Source: Maratus speciosus
Lineage: Eukaryota > Arthropoda > Arachnida > Araneae > Salticidae
Assembly (NCBI GenBank): GCA_963932465.1
Contig: OZ010792.1
Coordinates: 18,493,701 to 18,557,700, forward strand
Length of the DNA: 64,000 nt
Direction: 5' to 3'
In this document: positions 1-11,429 of the stretch, one piece after another
Numbering within the stretch: position 1 is the stretch's first letter
How the letters are laid out: the number at the start of each line of letters is the position of its first letter
The notes under the pieces: generated by a model
What the model was told of the DNA's origin: nothing
The model's input: only the letters and a program-made list of their open reading frames with translations
The model's database searches: none
Made by a program: the position numbers and the translations under genes

Positions 1-1662
1 TATTGCTATGCAGACTCTCCATTTGCCTATTTATACATAGTAATACCTGTATTAAGCAGAATCTTGCCTTAAAAAGAAATCCAAAGTTCCTTAAAAAAAT
101 TCTAATCCAAAATAATTATATTGTCCTTTGCCATTCCGTCTTAAAGGGTTTCATTGTTAAAATTAAAACCCCCATTTAATCAGTAATACTATACATATGT
201 GGAAGTAGTATTACATCTATATCTCATTAATGCTGCAAAACTATGATCACTAATTAATTACAATAAAACTTGTAAGAATGGAATCTATGTATAACATAAT
301 CCCGCTTTAAACGGAAAATTTTATATTTTCAAATACGAAATATTACACAATTACACCTAGTAAAACCCGTCTGAAACAGAATTTGCTTTCGTACCGAGCG
401 ATCTCGTATTGACCGTTTTTATTGTAATACAGTGGTACCGTGTAATGTTACTGATTAATTAATTCTGTAATACTTAAGTACTATATCTTTACCATCTGTA
501 AACATGATTTAAATATAAGAAATAGCGTACTTTATAAAAAAGCTGTTTCTTTTATTGCTCGCAAAAAATGAGTTAGAGGGATTATCATTTAGAAGAAGAT
601 TTTTTCCATTTATTTTGAATGCGCATTTGAAATATTATATAACAATCGCATTTTTTTTTTGGAGGGGGGGGGGGGGTTGGAATATTTGAATGTATTTTCA
701 ACTGGTATATTCATCAGGATAACGTAAAATATATCAGCTCTCTTAGATTTATATCACAGGAAAGCAAAGAAAGCAGATATTACACTAACTTGTATAACGA
801 CAGATTATTATTATTATTTATAAAAGAAAAATTAAATAATATTAACATAAATTGAAATTGAGATACGAGGAATTACAGTATCTAAAAGCGAGCACCATGG
901 TATGCTGTACTAAACATTTAATTGTGATTTATTGTAGAGTGAGATTTAGCGATATATGTACGTTATATAAAATTTAAATCTATTAATAAAATCGATTACT
1001 TCCAGTCTAATTTCATAATTAAATCATTACAAATTAATTAAATTTCGAAGTTTATGTAGCAGAAACTGTTCAGAAAAAGATGCATTTAGAGGAAATGAAA
1101 CGTCTTGTTATTACGAAGATATAAATTCTTTTCAAATTTAGATAAAATTTAATAGCACACAAAACAAATTATACTAGATTCAAACATTATATCAACGGTC
1201 GTACGCTTCGGAGAATTTTTCAGGACAAATACCAGTGTTTTAAAATAAAAATAAATCTAGCTTAAACGAGCAAAATTTCGACTTATATAAGGAGTGATTT
1301 TCTATAAAAAGATTACGGGTACGGAAGAATTTTCTGGTCTTGAAATGTCAGGGCACATACGACCCCTGTTATTTCAAACCAGAAGGAAGAGAGACCTGTA
1401 TTGTGAAAACTGTTATGTTGTCCGGGATTAACCAGACATCTTTTTCGAAAGCTATTAGTCAAATAGTGTTAAACGCCCATCCCGCCTCCGTGGACAGCCT
1501 ACTCAATCATTCACTGATAGAAAGAAGGGGAAAGAAAAAAATCCCTAAGCACTTTTGAACTACAAAATCACATAACCCCTTCTGCTTTTTGAACAAGTTT
1601 TTTCTTGCTATTCAAGTCCTTTTTAACACACATTTTTACAATCTGTTGAAACGCTCAATGGG
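1..1662. other. AT-rich intergenic sequence, no gene seen
   Basis: I see no coding region or recognisable element. Open frames are short and without domain character. A T-run followed by a G-rich run lies at 651-676 and is a simple-sequence tract. Confidence 0.6.
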
Positions 1663-2190
1663 TTAACACTTGCGATCACACGACAAATCGTAAAAATTTC
1701 AAAAAGTCTTATATTTACCGTTCCGGTCTTTAACTTGTGTATTTTAAGCAATTTTTCTAACTCAGCCTCGTAATTAAGTTGGAGGTTTGAAATTTTACAT
1801 AATTATAGCTGAACACTATCACATGAAAATCGTAAAAAATTGAAAAATTCTTATATTTACTCCGCCGGTCTCTAACTTGTGTACTTTAAGCAATTTTTCT
1901 AACTCGGTCCCTAATTAAGTTGGATACATGAAATTTTGCATACTCATAACAGAACACTTTCGATCACACGAAAAATCATAAAATTTTCAAAAAGTCTTAT
2001 ATTATTTACCCCTCTGGGTTCTAACTTGTGTATTTTAAGCAATTTCCCTAACTCAGCCTCTAATTAAGTTGGAGACTTGAAATTTTGCATACCTATAGCA
2101 GAACACTTGCGATCACACGAAAAATCATAAACTTTTCAAAAAGTCTTATATTAATTACCGTCCGGGCTCTAACGTGTGTATTTTAAGCAA
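1663..2190. repeat. Tandem array, ~142-149 bp unit, about 3.6 copies
   Basis: The phrase GTGTAYTTTAAGCAAT recurs at about 1737, 1879, 2028 and 2176 (spacings 142, 149, 148). Other shared phrases are CGATCACACGAAAAATC and AAAAAGTCTTATATT. Copies are clearly diverged, so the array is not very young. The unit is close to nucleosome-core length. Satellite-like, with no coding content. Confidence 0.85.
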
Positions 2191-2655
2191 TGTTTTATCC
2201 TCCCCCCTTTTCACCCGGGGGGCATTTTTCTAACTTTTGCCGACACCCCTTTGACCGCTCTTTCATATTATGCTCCAAAGACTTACATATTTTAGTTCCA
2301 CTTTTTACCGCAAAGGGGCGCCTACCTATCTCGGGTGCTATGGGCTCGATTCCTTCGACTAATATATCTACGGATAGGTTGTAAAACGGAGTTTTGTTCG
2401 GATAGAGGTTTGTTTAGTATAGAGTGCGCCCCCGGTTGCGAAATGTGGAACTAACAGATTTCGCAAAAGAATAAAGAGTTTTGAAAGGAATATTAAACGA
2501 AACCCTCTGTGCGATCTGTGATCACAGTTATCCACTTGTTTATTCTATCTTTTCATTTATTTTTACTAATATTTTATATTTTGTGTTGATTTGTCCGTTG
2601 GCCTGGATCACAGAAGTAGCATGCTATATGGAATTATCACGCCTTGCTGGAAATA
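2191..2655. other. Non-coding stretch with a G/C hairpin
   Basis: Starts where the tandem array breaks off. A potential hairpin pairs CCCCCC at 2202-2207 with GGGGGG at 2217-2222. The two open frames here (2190-2384, 2481-2726) show no family features and I do not call them genes. Confidence 0.4.
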
Positions 2656-3302
2656 CAGTTGACGCTCGTTATAACGACCACTCTCGTGCAAAAGAAAAGG
2701 GTCGTTATAATGGGGGGTCGCTATAACGAAAGTGAACGAAAAAATTAATAAACTCTAATCAGGTGTAGGAAAATTAAGGTTTCAAAGGAAATTCTTTAAT
2801 ATAATATCATTACAAATTTTTGAATGATCGTAAATAAAGTGCTTTTTGGCATGTTAAATGTTTTAGCAATTTCAGATTTAAGCATCAATTTTTAATCAAC
2901 TGCTGTTAAAACTTTTAATTTTGTATGCAAGGGAATAGCATTTCTATTGTTTGAAACAGCCATCTTGGTGAAATGCACACATCCAACAAACTGAATGCGC
3001 CTGCACATATCAAGCGAGTCATTACTAAATTTCACCCCAGTAAAAAATCTATTCTTTATGCACCCTTAATTGTGAACTCAGCAATTAGACCTTGGTGAAA
3101 GAAAATGGCAATCTTTCCTTGGATAAACATCGGGAAGGAAGGTTAGTTCGGTCGCTGTATTGGAGAATAAGCTGCTGGCCGATCGTTGTATTGGATATAA
3201 GAATAACATAGCATAAAAGGTATATATTTCGGGGCATTTTCCATCGTTCGTTATAATGGAACGGTTGCTACAGTGGGCGGTCGTTGTAACGAGCGTCAAC
3301 TG
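2656..3302. mobile_element. Non-autonomous TIR transposon (pogo/Tigger- or mariner-like), 647 bp
   Basis: The left end starts CAGTTGACGCTCGTTATAA and the right end is its near-perfect inverse (one visible mismatch over about 24 bp). Both ends are flanked by TA (2654-2655 and 3303-3304), the target used by Tc1/mariner/pogo transposases. The terminal CGTTATAACG motif recurs just inside the left end (about 2700-2730). There is no transposase frame, so it would have been moved in trans. Superfamily assignment is inferred from TA and the CAG start. Confidence 0.75.
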
Positions 3303-3572
3303 TAGAGTAATTTCTGTGGTCGAGTGATCCTCATTAGCCTCCAAATTGTTGGTCTCTCCTATAGGTTGCCAACGCATTCGTAAGGGGTGGTAATATTACG
3401 GCCTTGGCCTTCTCCGGTCCCTGTCATTGTATTGAGTTGAGTTGTATCGCAGCATCCGGAATCGGCGTCCAGTATATGATACGGGCAGTCTTAAGGGTCT
3501 TAAAATGATACTAATATGTCTGAATTCTTATGAAATGCAAAGTTACGGCATTTTGTACAATGCTTTTCGTTA

Positions 3573-4078
3573 TATAGGGTTTTCCAAAAGCCCCTGACAT
3601 ATTCTAAAATTCAATATAAAATCAAGCAATTGTCGTACAGGAGATACTAGAATGCTTCTCATGATAAATGATTTCTTCAAGATAACGAAACTAATTAGTT
3701 CTAAACTTCGATCTTAGATGACGCACGCCACTTGCTGGTACGTTTGATTTCAAGCGTGCATTTTTTCAGATTTTCAGATTAGTTTTGAAGCTGTGGCAGA
3801 GAAATGAACACGCCAAGGAAAAAAGCTAATGCGTGGGTTGGTACTTCGAAACCAAATCTAAACTAATCTGAAAATCAGAAAGAACGCATGTTTGAAGCCA
3901 AACATACGCACAACTAGCGCCATCTATTCTCGAAGTATGGAACTAATTTTTTTATTCGCTTGAAGAAAACTTTTCATCGCGGGAAGCATTTTAGTCCAAA
4001 CTGCGCTCCTGTATGACAATTACTTGATTTTATATTGCATTTTAAAATGTATGAAGGACATTAGGGACACCCTGTATG
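3573..4078. mobile_element. Long-armed foldback element (mariner-type ends), ~506 bp
   Basis: The whole segment folds on itself. The outer arms (TATAGGGT... at the left, ...ACACCCTGTA at the right) and inner arms (around 3735-3790 and 3850-3910, sharing TTTTCAGATTAGTTT on opposite strands) pair across a central loop. The right end reads ACAGGGTGTCCC on the minus strand, as in mariner-type MITEs. No coding capacity. Confidence 0.75.
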
Positions 4079-4377
4079 TATTTTTTAAATTGCTTTCGAG
4101 ATTTTTATTTTTGAGCAAAGTTTAAAGATTTTATTCTCCGAGTAAAAAATAAAAGCAGTATTTCTTTTCTGTATAAAATTTATTATTTTTTGTAAACACC
4201 GAAGACAAATTAATATTCCTTCTTTTCTGCATTCAACATTAAGAAAAAGTATGTGCAAAGTGTAATTCGTCAAAGAGATATATCAAATTTCAAACACAGA
4301 AAAAATTAAAAATTTCCATTACTTTTTAAATTATAATTTATATATTATTAATTACAGTAAAACCTCCATAATGGCTA

Positions 4378-4773
4378 TTAACTCTTTCAGGGCAAATCAC
4401 TTCCATTACCAAAATGTTGAAACATATGATTGTCACCGGAATTTATAAGAACAAGTTCATTAGCAGGGCTGCCACAGGTGACTATTTTTTTATTCTGTAC
4501 AAACCACTATTTTTAAAAAATATATTTTGTGGTATATTTCTCTTGCTAATGTTCTCAAAGTGTATGTAAAAGATTTTTGTTTTGAAAAAGTGGTGCGAAA
4601 TAGAATTGAAAAATAGTCGCCTATGGTAGCCCTGCTTAGGAGATAAGAAAAAGCTAAATTTTACATACATAGTAGACAAAAAAATTTTATACGAAAATTC
4701 TGGTGCCATTGCGGCATTTGGGTATTAAAATTAAGTTGTTTCATAAACATACCACAACCCTTGAAACTGTTAA
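4378..4773. mobile_element. piggyBac-like MITE (family P) with TTAA ends, interrupted
   Basis: Bounded by TTAA at 4378-4381 and 4770-4773. The ends read TTAACTCTTTCAGGG and CCCTTGAAACTGTTAA, an imperfect inverted pair. The internal phrase TTTGGGTATTAAAATTAAG also occurs in the related copies near 51.4, 54.5 and 55.4 kb, which supports a family. It is interrupted by a hAT-like MITE at 4464-4634. TTAA targeting is the hallmark of piggyBac; the rest is inference. Confidence 0.6.
4464..4634. mobile_element. Small hAT-like MITE, copy 1 (171 bp)
   Basis: Ends CAGGGCTGCCACAGGTGACT and the inverse (AGTCGCCTATGGTAGCCCTG) form TIRs of about 27 bp with a few mismatches. A second copy lies at 11,102-11,271. 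The host sequence is the family P element, so this insertion is younger than P. The flanking duplication is imperfect (TTAG near both ends). Confidence 0.75.
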
Positions 4774-5053
4774 AACGGCATTTCGTTCTATCCCAAACAG
4801 TTATATATTTACACATTATTATTACCCATAAGAGTCCACTTTAGGAGAGCTACGGGAAAAATAAGGAAAACTTCCACCACTAATTTAAAAATATATTGTG
4901 ATCTTATTTAATAATCGGATAAAAAGAAAATCCCAGAAAATTTATAAAAGTTTTATAAGGTACTGTAGATTCCTTCCTTCATCCCGAGAAGTTGGCCGCT
5001 GCCATCGAAATTACTCAAGGCCAGAGGACACCAGTTCTGACGTCATCACTAAT

Positions 5054-5382
5054 CGGCTGACTTCTTACTAGAGTTCGGATTCACTTCGGAAATTTTTGAA
5101 TAGAAAATTTCTATTATTATATTTGTGGAATATCTACCATCTTACAAAACAATAGTAACTATTGAAACTTACTGGTGAGAATTTGGAATCCCCCAATAAA
5201 AAATGAGCCAGAACACTGGCATTCCGCGTCTGGCAATGAATTATTTGGGGATTCAGAATTCTCACCAGAACGTTTATAGTTATTACTGTTTTATAACATG
5301 AAAGATATTCCAAATATAAAAAAAAATTGCTATTCAAAATTTTCCGGTGTGAATTCCAACACTAGTGATAAGTCAGAAGAGA
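5054..5382. mobile_element. Foldback element, arms ~140 bp, ~50-bp loop
   Basis: The left arm (5054-5194) is the inverse of the right arm (5247-5382) with scattered mismatches. Shared phrases include ACTGGTGAGAATT (left) versus AATTCTCACCAG (right). The open frame at 5134-5337 lies across the hairpin and is not a gene. Likely a MITE of unassigned superfamily; the RNA of either strand would form a long stem. Confidence 0.75.
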
Positions 5383-5696
5383 AGACACTTAGGAATAGCG
5401 CGAAACTTTCGCGCTCTTGGGATGTTTGCTATTCAGAGAACTATGTTATAATTTCATTATGAATTAAATTTTATAACATGAGTAAACATACTTTTTATGT
5501 ATAAAAAATTAGATAATTCCTAAAAGGACCAAAAGAAAGAATGACGGGAAAATAATAATTATTTTTTTAATTATTTATGGATTTATTCCTTATGAATTTC
5601 TTTATACTTATTAATATAATGATATAAATATTTATTTCAAAAATCCAATTGTGTTATTTAAATAAAATCTTCACTCAATATTAATAATATTGCTTA
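5383..5696. other. AT-rich spacer, nothing recognised
   Basis: No frame, repeat or terminal structure recognised. Confidence 0.4.
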
Positions 5697-6215
5697 GTCA
5701 CACAAATTCCAGAAATATATTCATACGAAGTTATGTGAATGTTTACCATAAATGAAATAATTCATTTACTTTAGCAAATGTGCTTAGAAAAGCTATGAGC
5801 TAATATTCCACGGAAGAATTTCTTGTTTTATTAACTTTGTTTGTAATTAGTCATAAATGTAGCATGCATAAGTTTAAGAGCACGTACTGTGACAAATTAT
5901 CTGTAATTAAACTCTTATTAAAGACTTTTAGCTGGTCGTATGTAATGACATTTCTATTTATAAGCTTTTAAATTCCTAAGGTACTAGTAGTAATGAACTA
6001 TTACAATTAATTCCAAAATAATGGATTTTCAGACATAATTTGTTCCTTTCAGCTGAGCAATAATGATGTTTATGGAATAGTAATTGTACCCAGTATGAAT
6101 TATTAATCTAAGTTAACGATAAAAAAAATATATGAAAGGGTAATAAAGAGAGTGAATTGGAGAAAAAGTTTTGGAAAAGTTTTACTGAATAAATATTCAG
6201 GAAATAAAAGTTCCT
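5697..6215 (+). repeat. Diverged dispersed repeat, copy 1 (partner at 41,213-41,728)
   Basis: Reading along both segments in the same orientation, phrases recur in the same order: TCACACAAATTCC / TCACACCCAATTTCC, TAGTCATAAATGTAG, CTGTGACAAATTAT / CTGTCAAATTAT, CAAAATAATGG, GAAAGGGTAATRAAGAGA. The pair is strongly diverged with small indels. I recognise no coding frame. Probably an old interspersed repeat. Confidence 0.7.
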
Positions 6216-6799
6216 GAACAAGCGATATAGTAGGGGTTTTTTTTTCTTCAATTTTATTAGCATTGTAGTAAATTTGCTCAGATTTATGTTCACCCACAAA
6301 AATGTTCACTAGTTTTTATCTCTCTATTCTAAAAAAAAGTAACTAACGCTGCCACCACCACTGTCAATTATTTTTTTGTGACCGGAGGTCTTTCTTACTA
6401 ATATTAAGAAAATTGCTGCATACAAAAATATGAAAATGGGTACTATTATAGAGAAATGTTTGATAAAGACGTTGAAGAAGACAGTTTTTAAATCGAAGAA
6501 TTATTTTAAGATATATTTAATGTTAAAGTTGGACAAAATTTTTCCATTAAAGAAGTTCTATAGGAACAAAAACTATACATAGGAATGTAATCATTTTTTT
6601 TCTAAGGACATTCAATAGAAACTCGCGGTGTGCAGACCCCATTTATTTTTTCAATTTGACTAATTTTTTGAAGGTTTATTTCCATTTTAAATTCAAATAT
6701 TTAGCATTTCCAGAGATATTTTTTACATATTTTAGAAAGGGTTATTATTTTAAATTATTGTCAATAGTCAAAACAACGCAAAGAACAGTATTTGCTTTA
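6216..6799. other. AT-rich non-coding sequence
   Basis: No gene or bounded element recognised. Short minus-strand frames ending near 6103-6309 are low-complexity chance frames. Confidence 0.4.
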
Positions 6800-7300
6800 A
6801 ATTAAAAATTTATTCACACGTGACTATTATAAACAGAAAAAACATTCCAAATTAAAATTAAATGATTAAGTGTTGAAAGCAGGAAAATATTGAACACTGC
6901 GTCATAAAAATTGTTTTTACACAAGAATATTAAAAATGAATTAAAACTATGAAATAATCAGTTATTTAATATGTGTTAAAAGCAATAAAAGGAGGAAATG
7001 ACGTCCTATTTCAAATGTCCAAATAATAACATTTCCAAACAGTTTAAATTTAAAAATACGCTTACATGAGGGATTTATTTCAAATTTCGACTTTCAAACA
7101 CTTTCAAATTAGGATTAAATGCTTACGTATTAAAAGCAGGAAAATATTCAAAATTACGTCATAAAAACTATATTTACACGTGAATATTAAAAAAAAAGCA
7201 AATTTTAAATAATAAATTCATTAATATGCGTTAAAAGTCGCAAATGCAGGAAATTACGTCATATTGGCCAAAGTGGCCAAAGAGAGATTTATTTCAAATT
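6800..7300. repeat. Diverged direct duplication, ~255 bp period
   Basis: GTGTTGAAAGCAGGAAAATATT near 6871 recurs as a close variant near 7126. In both, it is followed by TACGTCATAAAAA-like, GAATATTAAAA and GTTAAAAG...AGGAAATKACGTC phrases in the same order. Two copies, diverged, non-coding. Confidence 0.6.
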
Positions 7301-7559
7301 TCGAGATGATCTTTTTGACTATTGTTACCAAATCTAAGTAGCGCAAATAATAATATTATATTTCTAACAATAAAAATATTTTAATGCGAATGTTAAAAAG
7401 AGAAAGAAAAGTTTGGTGAAAAGTATGTCAGATTTAAAACATTGCATTTAAAATCATATTCTTATAGCGTTGTTAAAAAATACCATAAAGCAAATACTCT
7501 ATAGACTTAATTCATTTTATATTAGCTAATTTTAAAATGTTTAACTAATCTTATTTAAG

Positions 7560-7762
7560 CAAGCACGAAAACAGCAATTAACAGCAGCTGTTTCGGCATT
7601 AAAATCCCTCAGTAAAAGAGAAATACATGGAAACCCGTTTACAGTGAGATCGCTACTGATGTTTTAATTAAATTTCAATCTTCCGTAATCTGTTTAAAAC
7701 AGATCAAATTAAAATCTGATCGGGCGTTGGCGAGCGTAGCTCGTAGGGAGCAGAACCCCTAG
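7560..7762 (+). mobile_element. Helitron-like 3' terminus (fragment), family H
   Basis: Reads in the opposite orientation to the family H copies at 11,430, 54,866 and 55,752, with shared phrases around GGAAACCCGTTTACAG and GGCGAGCGTAGCT. It ends with a G-rich/C-rich hairpin and CTAG at 7759-7762 followed by T, the layout expected of a Helitron 3' end (hairpin, CTRR, T). Only the terminal ~200 bp is recognisable. Confidence 0.6.
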
Positions 7763-7904
7763 TGTTTAAAAACATCACAAATCTAACGTTAATTTTTTAT
7801 TAACCTTCGGTTAGTCGCTCTCAATCTGCCTAATGTCAAGTCTACCTTTTTTTATGTTTCTTTCTACCTCTGTCTACCTTTTTAACTCCTTTAAAGTCGG
7901 GCAA

Positions 7905-9580
7905 ATTTAGTACCGACGAGAAAGCTCTTGATTGTTTCTCAGGCCTAAGGACAGAATTCATGAAGTCATATCACGTGATCTCTGGCCGACCAATTGACAC
8001 AGAAAGCTTATTTTCTTGTTTCTCCCTTCATTAGAAATGCTTTCTCGATGGGTTGCGTCGGCAGAGATCATGACGTCATGAACTCCATGCAAAGCCACCG
8101 CCCTAAGTCACAAGAGCTTTCTTGGCTGGAACTGAGCTCAGACATGCTTGAATTCATTGATCACTGCATATATGACCTTGAACTAGTTATGACAAACTTC
8201 AGTACCGACCGAGAAATCTGTTGCTTGTTTCTCCATCAAAAGGACAAAGTTCAGAGTGTCATATTACGCGATCTCTGGCCGAGAATGCTCTTGTTTGTTC
8301 CTCCCCTCACTAGAACGGCTTTCTCGATGGATTGGGTCGACGGAGATCACGTGATTATGAACACCAACCTAAGCAACCGCCCTAACAAACAACAGTTTCT
8401 TCGGCCGATACTAAAGTTGGTCTTGCTTCAACTCACTGACCAGTGCATATATGACTTTGAACCAGTTACGACCAACTACAGTACCGGCTGAGAAAGTTCT
8501 TGTTTTTTCTCCCAACTTAGAACGGAGCTGATCACGTTAATAATTAGATCACATGTTCTGACGCTGACCCAGTCGGCTGAGAACGTTCTTGTTTGTTTCT
8601 ACCTACGTCGGGAAGGCATTTTCAGCTCTAGGGTTGCAATAGATCACGCGTTCTGACATCATGAACTCTGTATTAAGCCACCGCGCTAACAAACAAGACC
8701 TTCCTCGGCCGTACTTCAACTCACTGATAAGCTCATATATGACCTTGAACCAGCTACGACCAACTTTTGTACCGACCGAAAAAGCTCTTTTTGTTTCTAC
8801 CTCTTAAATACTGAGTTCATTAAGTCAGATCACGTAATCTCTGGCAGACCAAATGACCGGGAAAACTCTTGTTTGATCCGTCCCTTACTAGAACAGCTTT
8901 CTCGACCGATTGTGTAGGTGAGAGCACGTGATCCGACGTCATGAACTACATCCTAAGCCACCTCCCTAACAAACAGGAGCTTCCTCGGCCGTGCTCCAAC
9001 ATACTGAGCAGTGCATATATGACCTTGAACTAGCCATGACTAACTTCAGTACCGACCGATAAAGCTCTTTTCTCTTTCTTCCGCCTAAGGGCAGAGTTAA
9101 TGACGTTAGATCACTTGATTTCTGGTCAACCAGTTGGTCGAGAAAGCTCTTGTTTGTTGCTCCCCTGACTAGAACGGCTTTCTCAATGGATTCTGTCGGC
9201 GAGATCACGTGATCCGACGTCATGAACTTCATCCTAATCCACCGTCCTAACAAAAAAAATGCTTCCACGGCCGGTACTGCCGAGCCGGCCATGCGTCAAC
9301 TCACTGATCATTGCACATATGACCTTGAACCAGCTACGACCAACTTCAGTACCGGCCGAGAAAGCTCTTGTTTCTTTCTTCCGTCTTAGAACAGAGCTGA
9401 TCACTTTAGATGAAATGATCTAACGCTGACCTAATCGGCTAAGAAAGTTCTTGTTTGTTTCTACCCTCCCTAGGGTTGCATTTTCGGCAGTTGGGTTGCA
9501 GGAGATCAGGCGTTCGTTCTGATATCATGAACTCTGTCGTAAGCCACCGCCTTAACAAACAACAGCTTCATCGGGCGGTA
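7905..9580. repeat. Tandem array, ~277-300 bp unit, about six copies
   Basis: The anchor GTACCGACCGAGAAAGCTC (variants) occurs at about 7911, 8203, 8482, 8770, 9050 and 9350. Units also share GCATATATGACCTTGAACYAG, CCGCCCTAACAAACA, palindromic GATCACGTGATC-type sites and GACGTCATGAAC. Copies differ by substitutions and indels. The long frame at 7994-8491 (165 residues) and the minus frame at 8966-9292 run through repeat units and keep no frame from unit to unit, so I treat them as fortuitous. Confidence 0.85.
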
Positions 9581-9856
9581 ATAAAGTTTTCTATGAAACA
9601 GCACGGTTCTCGGCCGGAAAATTCATCGCATGCATTTCGTAGATACTGTGCTGTGTTGAGGGGAGTGACTAATGGAAGTTTATCAAAACACGGAACTTGA
9701 ATTCAAAACAACTACAGTTTGACCAGATTTTATTTACTCGTTAAACTGGTTGGCATTAAAAAATATCTTTAATTTTTTTTTAAAGATATGATCTCCCCTT
9801 TCCTGAAATATGTCAGCAAAATAGGCAAATGTGGTAAATTTTTAAAGTTTTCAATT

Positions 9857-9905
<49 letters not shown>

Positions 9906-10198
9906 CAAATCTGGATTCAAAACCTCCACATGCGATCGCAGACGATTGCGTAAAACGAAGTTTTAAGGCGTTTGGTTATTCATTTACTATTTTTCATTGG
10001 AATTGCGTCAAATACCTCAGATCCATACATAGAGGAAGGAAGGATAAAGTGGCCATTGTAGGATTTGATGAATTTGGATACCCTTTTATTCAGTTCGAGT
10101 TTCAGTTCGTCGTTTATTTAAGTTCGAGAAATAACTGCCAACAGTAACTATAATAAATGCAGTTTCATTTGCTATCTTTTTTTTATTATTATTTAGTT
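9581..10198. other. Non-coding stretch with a 46-base A-run
   Basis: A pure A-run occupies 9858-9903. It is not clearly the tail of a retroposed gene: no target duplication or donor gene is recognisable around it. The open frame 9788-10147 simply reads through this run as poly-lysine and is discounted. Confidence 0.55.
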
Positions 10199-10318
10199 TA
10201 AAACGTACACGTTATTTTAAAAGAAAATTACAGAATGGCCACTTTGCCCGACTAGGTTGGGTAAAGTGGCCAGCATAGGTAAATGAACCATTCACATTGA
10301 TTCAGGATGTATGTTTAA
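10199..10318. repeat. Repeat R, copy 1, left part
   Basis: Matches 13,469-13,590 almost base for base (CACGTTATTTTAAAAG..., ...TTGGGTAAWGTGGCCAGC, ...CAGGATGTATGTTTAAC). The match breaks exactly at a TTAA, where the piggyBac-like element starts, and resumes at 13,114. Confidence 0.85.
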
Positions 10319-11101
10319 CACTAGAACTACCGATGTTAAATATATACCAATATTGCCGAGCCCGTCAAATTGACGGATTTTTGATCATGGCTTTCATTGT
10401 AACTTTTGACTTAGTTAATGTAAATAAAAGAATATAATTTAACAAAAACAACATTTAACATAATAATTCATTAATTATTAATAAAAAAAAACAAGCAAAA
10501 ACAGTTTCTATTTGCATTTATAGTATAGCACATTTGATAAGCCACGCCTTTTGGTATAAGCCACGCCTTCTGGTATTCCGACGAATTGTAGGGTTCCTCT
10601 ATTAGTGAATGACATCGGTTGTCGGAAATCAAGCTGTGAATGACTTAATGGGAAGCAATTAGCCTTTCTACAGTACTATTTTCCGAGATTGGACTTTTTA
10701 CAGATTACACTTAGCACAGATTGTATTTTTCACCAAGAACTTTATCTCGTTGGAAGTAAAACTGATAACGATTGCGTCCTTATTACATTTACACGTCAGA
10801 CTGTTCAGTTCTAAACTGAATTGTAATCGGAGCAAAATAGATCCCGTTATAACGGCTGCCGAACACTTTATCCGCTTGAGGGGCGGTGGTATAAAATATA
10901 TTCCACGTAACTTACATACGATTCTCACCAGAAAATTTTAACTAAATCTTATATTTTTAACTTTGGGGAAAATTGTCGAAAAATTGCTTTTCCTTATTTA
11001 AAAATAAAATATTTCGATTATTCCGGTAAGAATTCAATATTTAGAGACATTTTTGCTTGCCCCTCAAGGGCTTAAATCATTCAACTTTGAAATTGCCAAA
11101 G

Positions 11102-11271
11102 CAGGGCTGCACAGGCGACTATTTTTTCTATTTTATTCGCACCATTATTTAAAAAAATAAATTTTGTAGTATATTTCTCTTGCAAATGTTGTGAAACGGT
11201 ATATCAAAGATTTTTGTTTTGAAAAGTTTGTGCGAGGTAGAATTAAAAAATAGTCGCCTGTGGCAGCCCTG
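11102..11271. mobile_element. Small hAT-like MITE, copy 2 (170 bp)
   Basis: CAGGGCTGCACAGGCGACTA at the left and its inverse at the right. It is flanked by CCAAAG on both sides (11,096-11,101 and 11,272-11,277). It aligns with 4464-4634 along its length. Six bases of duplication are visible where hAT usually gives eight, so the class is tentative. Confidence 0.75.
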
Positions 11272-11429
11272 CCAAAGCCATCATTTTCACTGGTTCTGGT
11301 ATAAATAGGTATAGGTCATACTGATTAGGGAAATTAATGTGTGTGAGTGGCAATTGAATAAGAATATTTAACTATTCTTATATTTCATTCAATGCTGAAT
11401 CATAAAATTCTAGAACAATATATAAATTA

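Noticed and set aside
651..676. T-run/G-run as a regulatory or G-quadruplex site
   Set aside because: A single homopolymer tract with no G-run spacing. Likely simple sequence or assembly-prone.
1663..2190. CRISPR-like array
   Set aside because: Units are contiguous diverged repeats without unique spacers, in a eukaryotic repeat context.
7994..8491. 165-residue open frame on the plus strand
   Set aside because: It spans almost two units of the ~285-bp tandem array, and the frame is not kept in the other units. No domain features.
8966..9292. 108-residue minus-strand frame
   Set aside because: Inside the same tandem array. Not conserved between units.
9858..9903. A-run as the tail of a processed pseudogene or SINE
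   Set aside because: No upstream gene-like or tRNA/5S-like body and no flanking target duplication could be recognised.
9788..10147. 119-residue frame with poly-lysine
   Set aside because: Reads through the 46-base A-run at 9858-9903. No family resemblance on either side.
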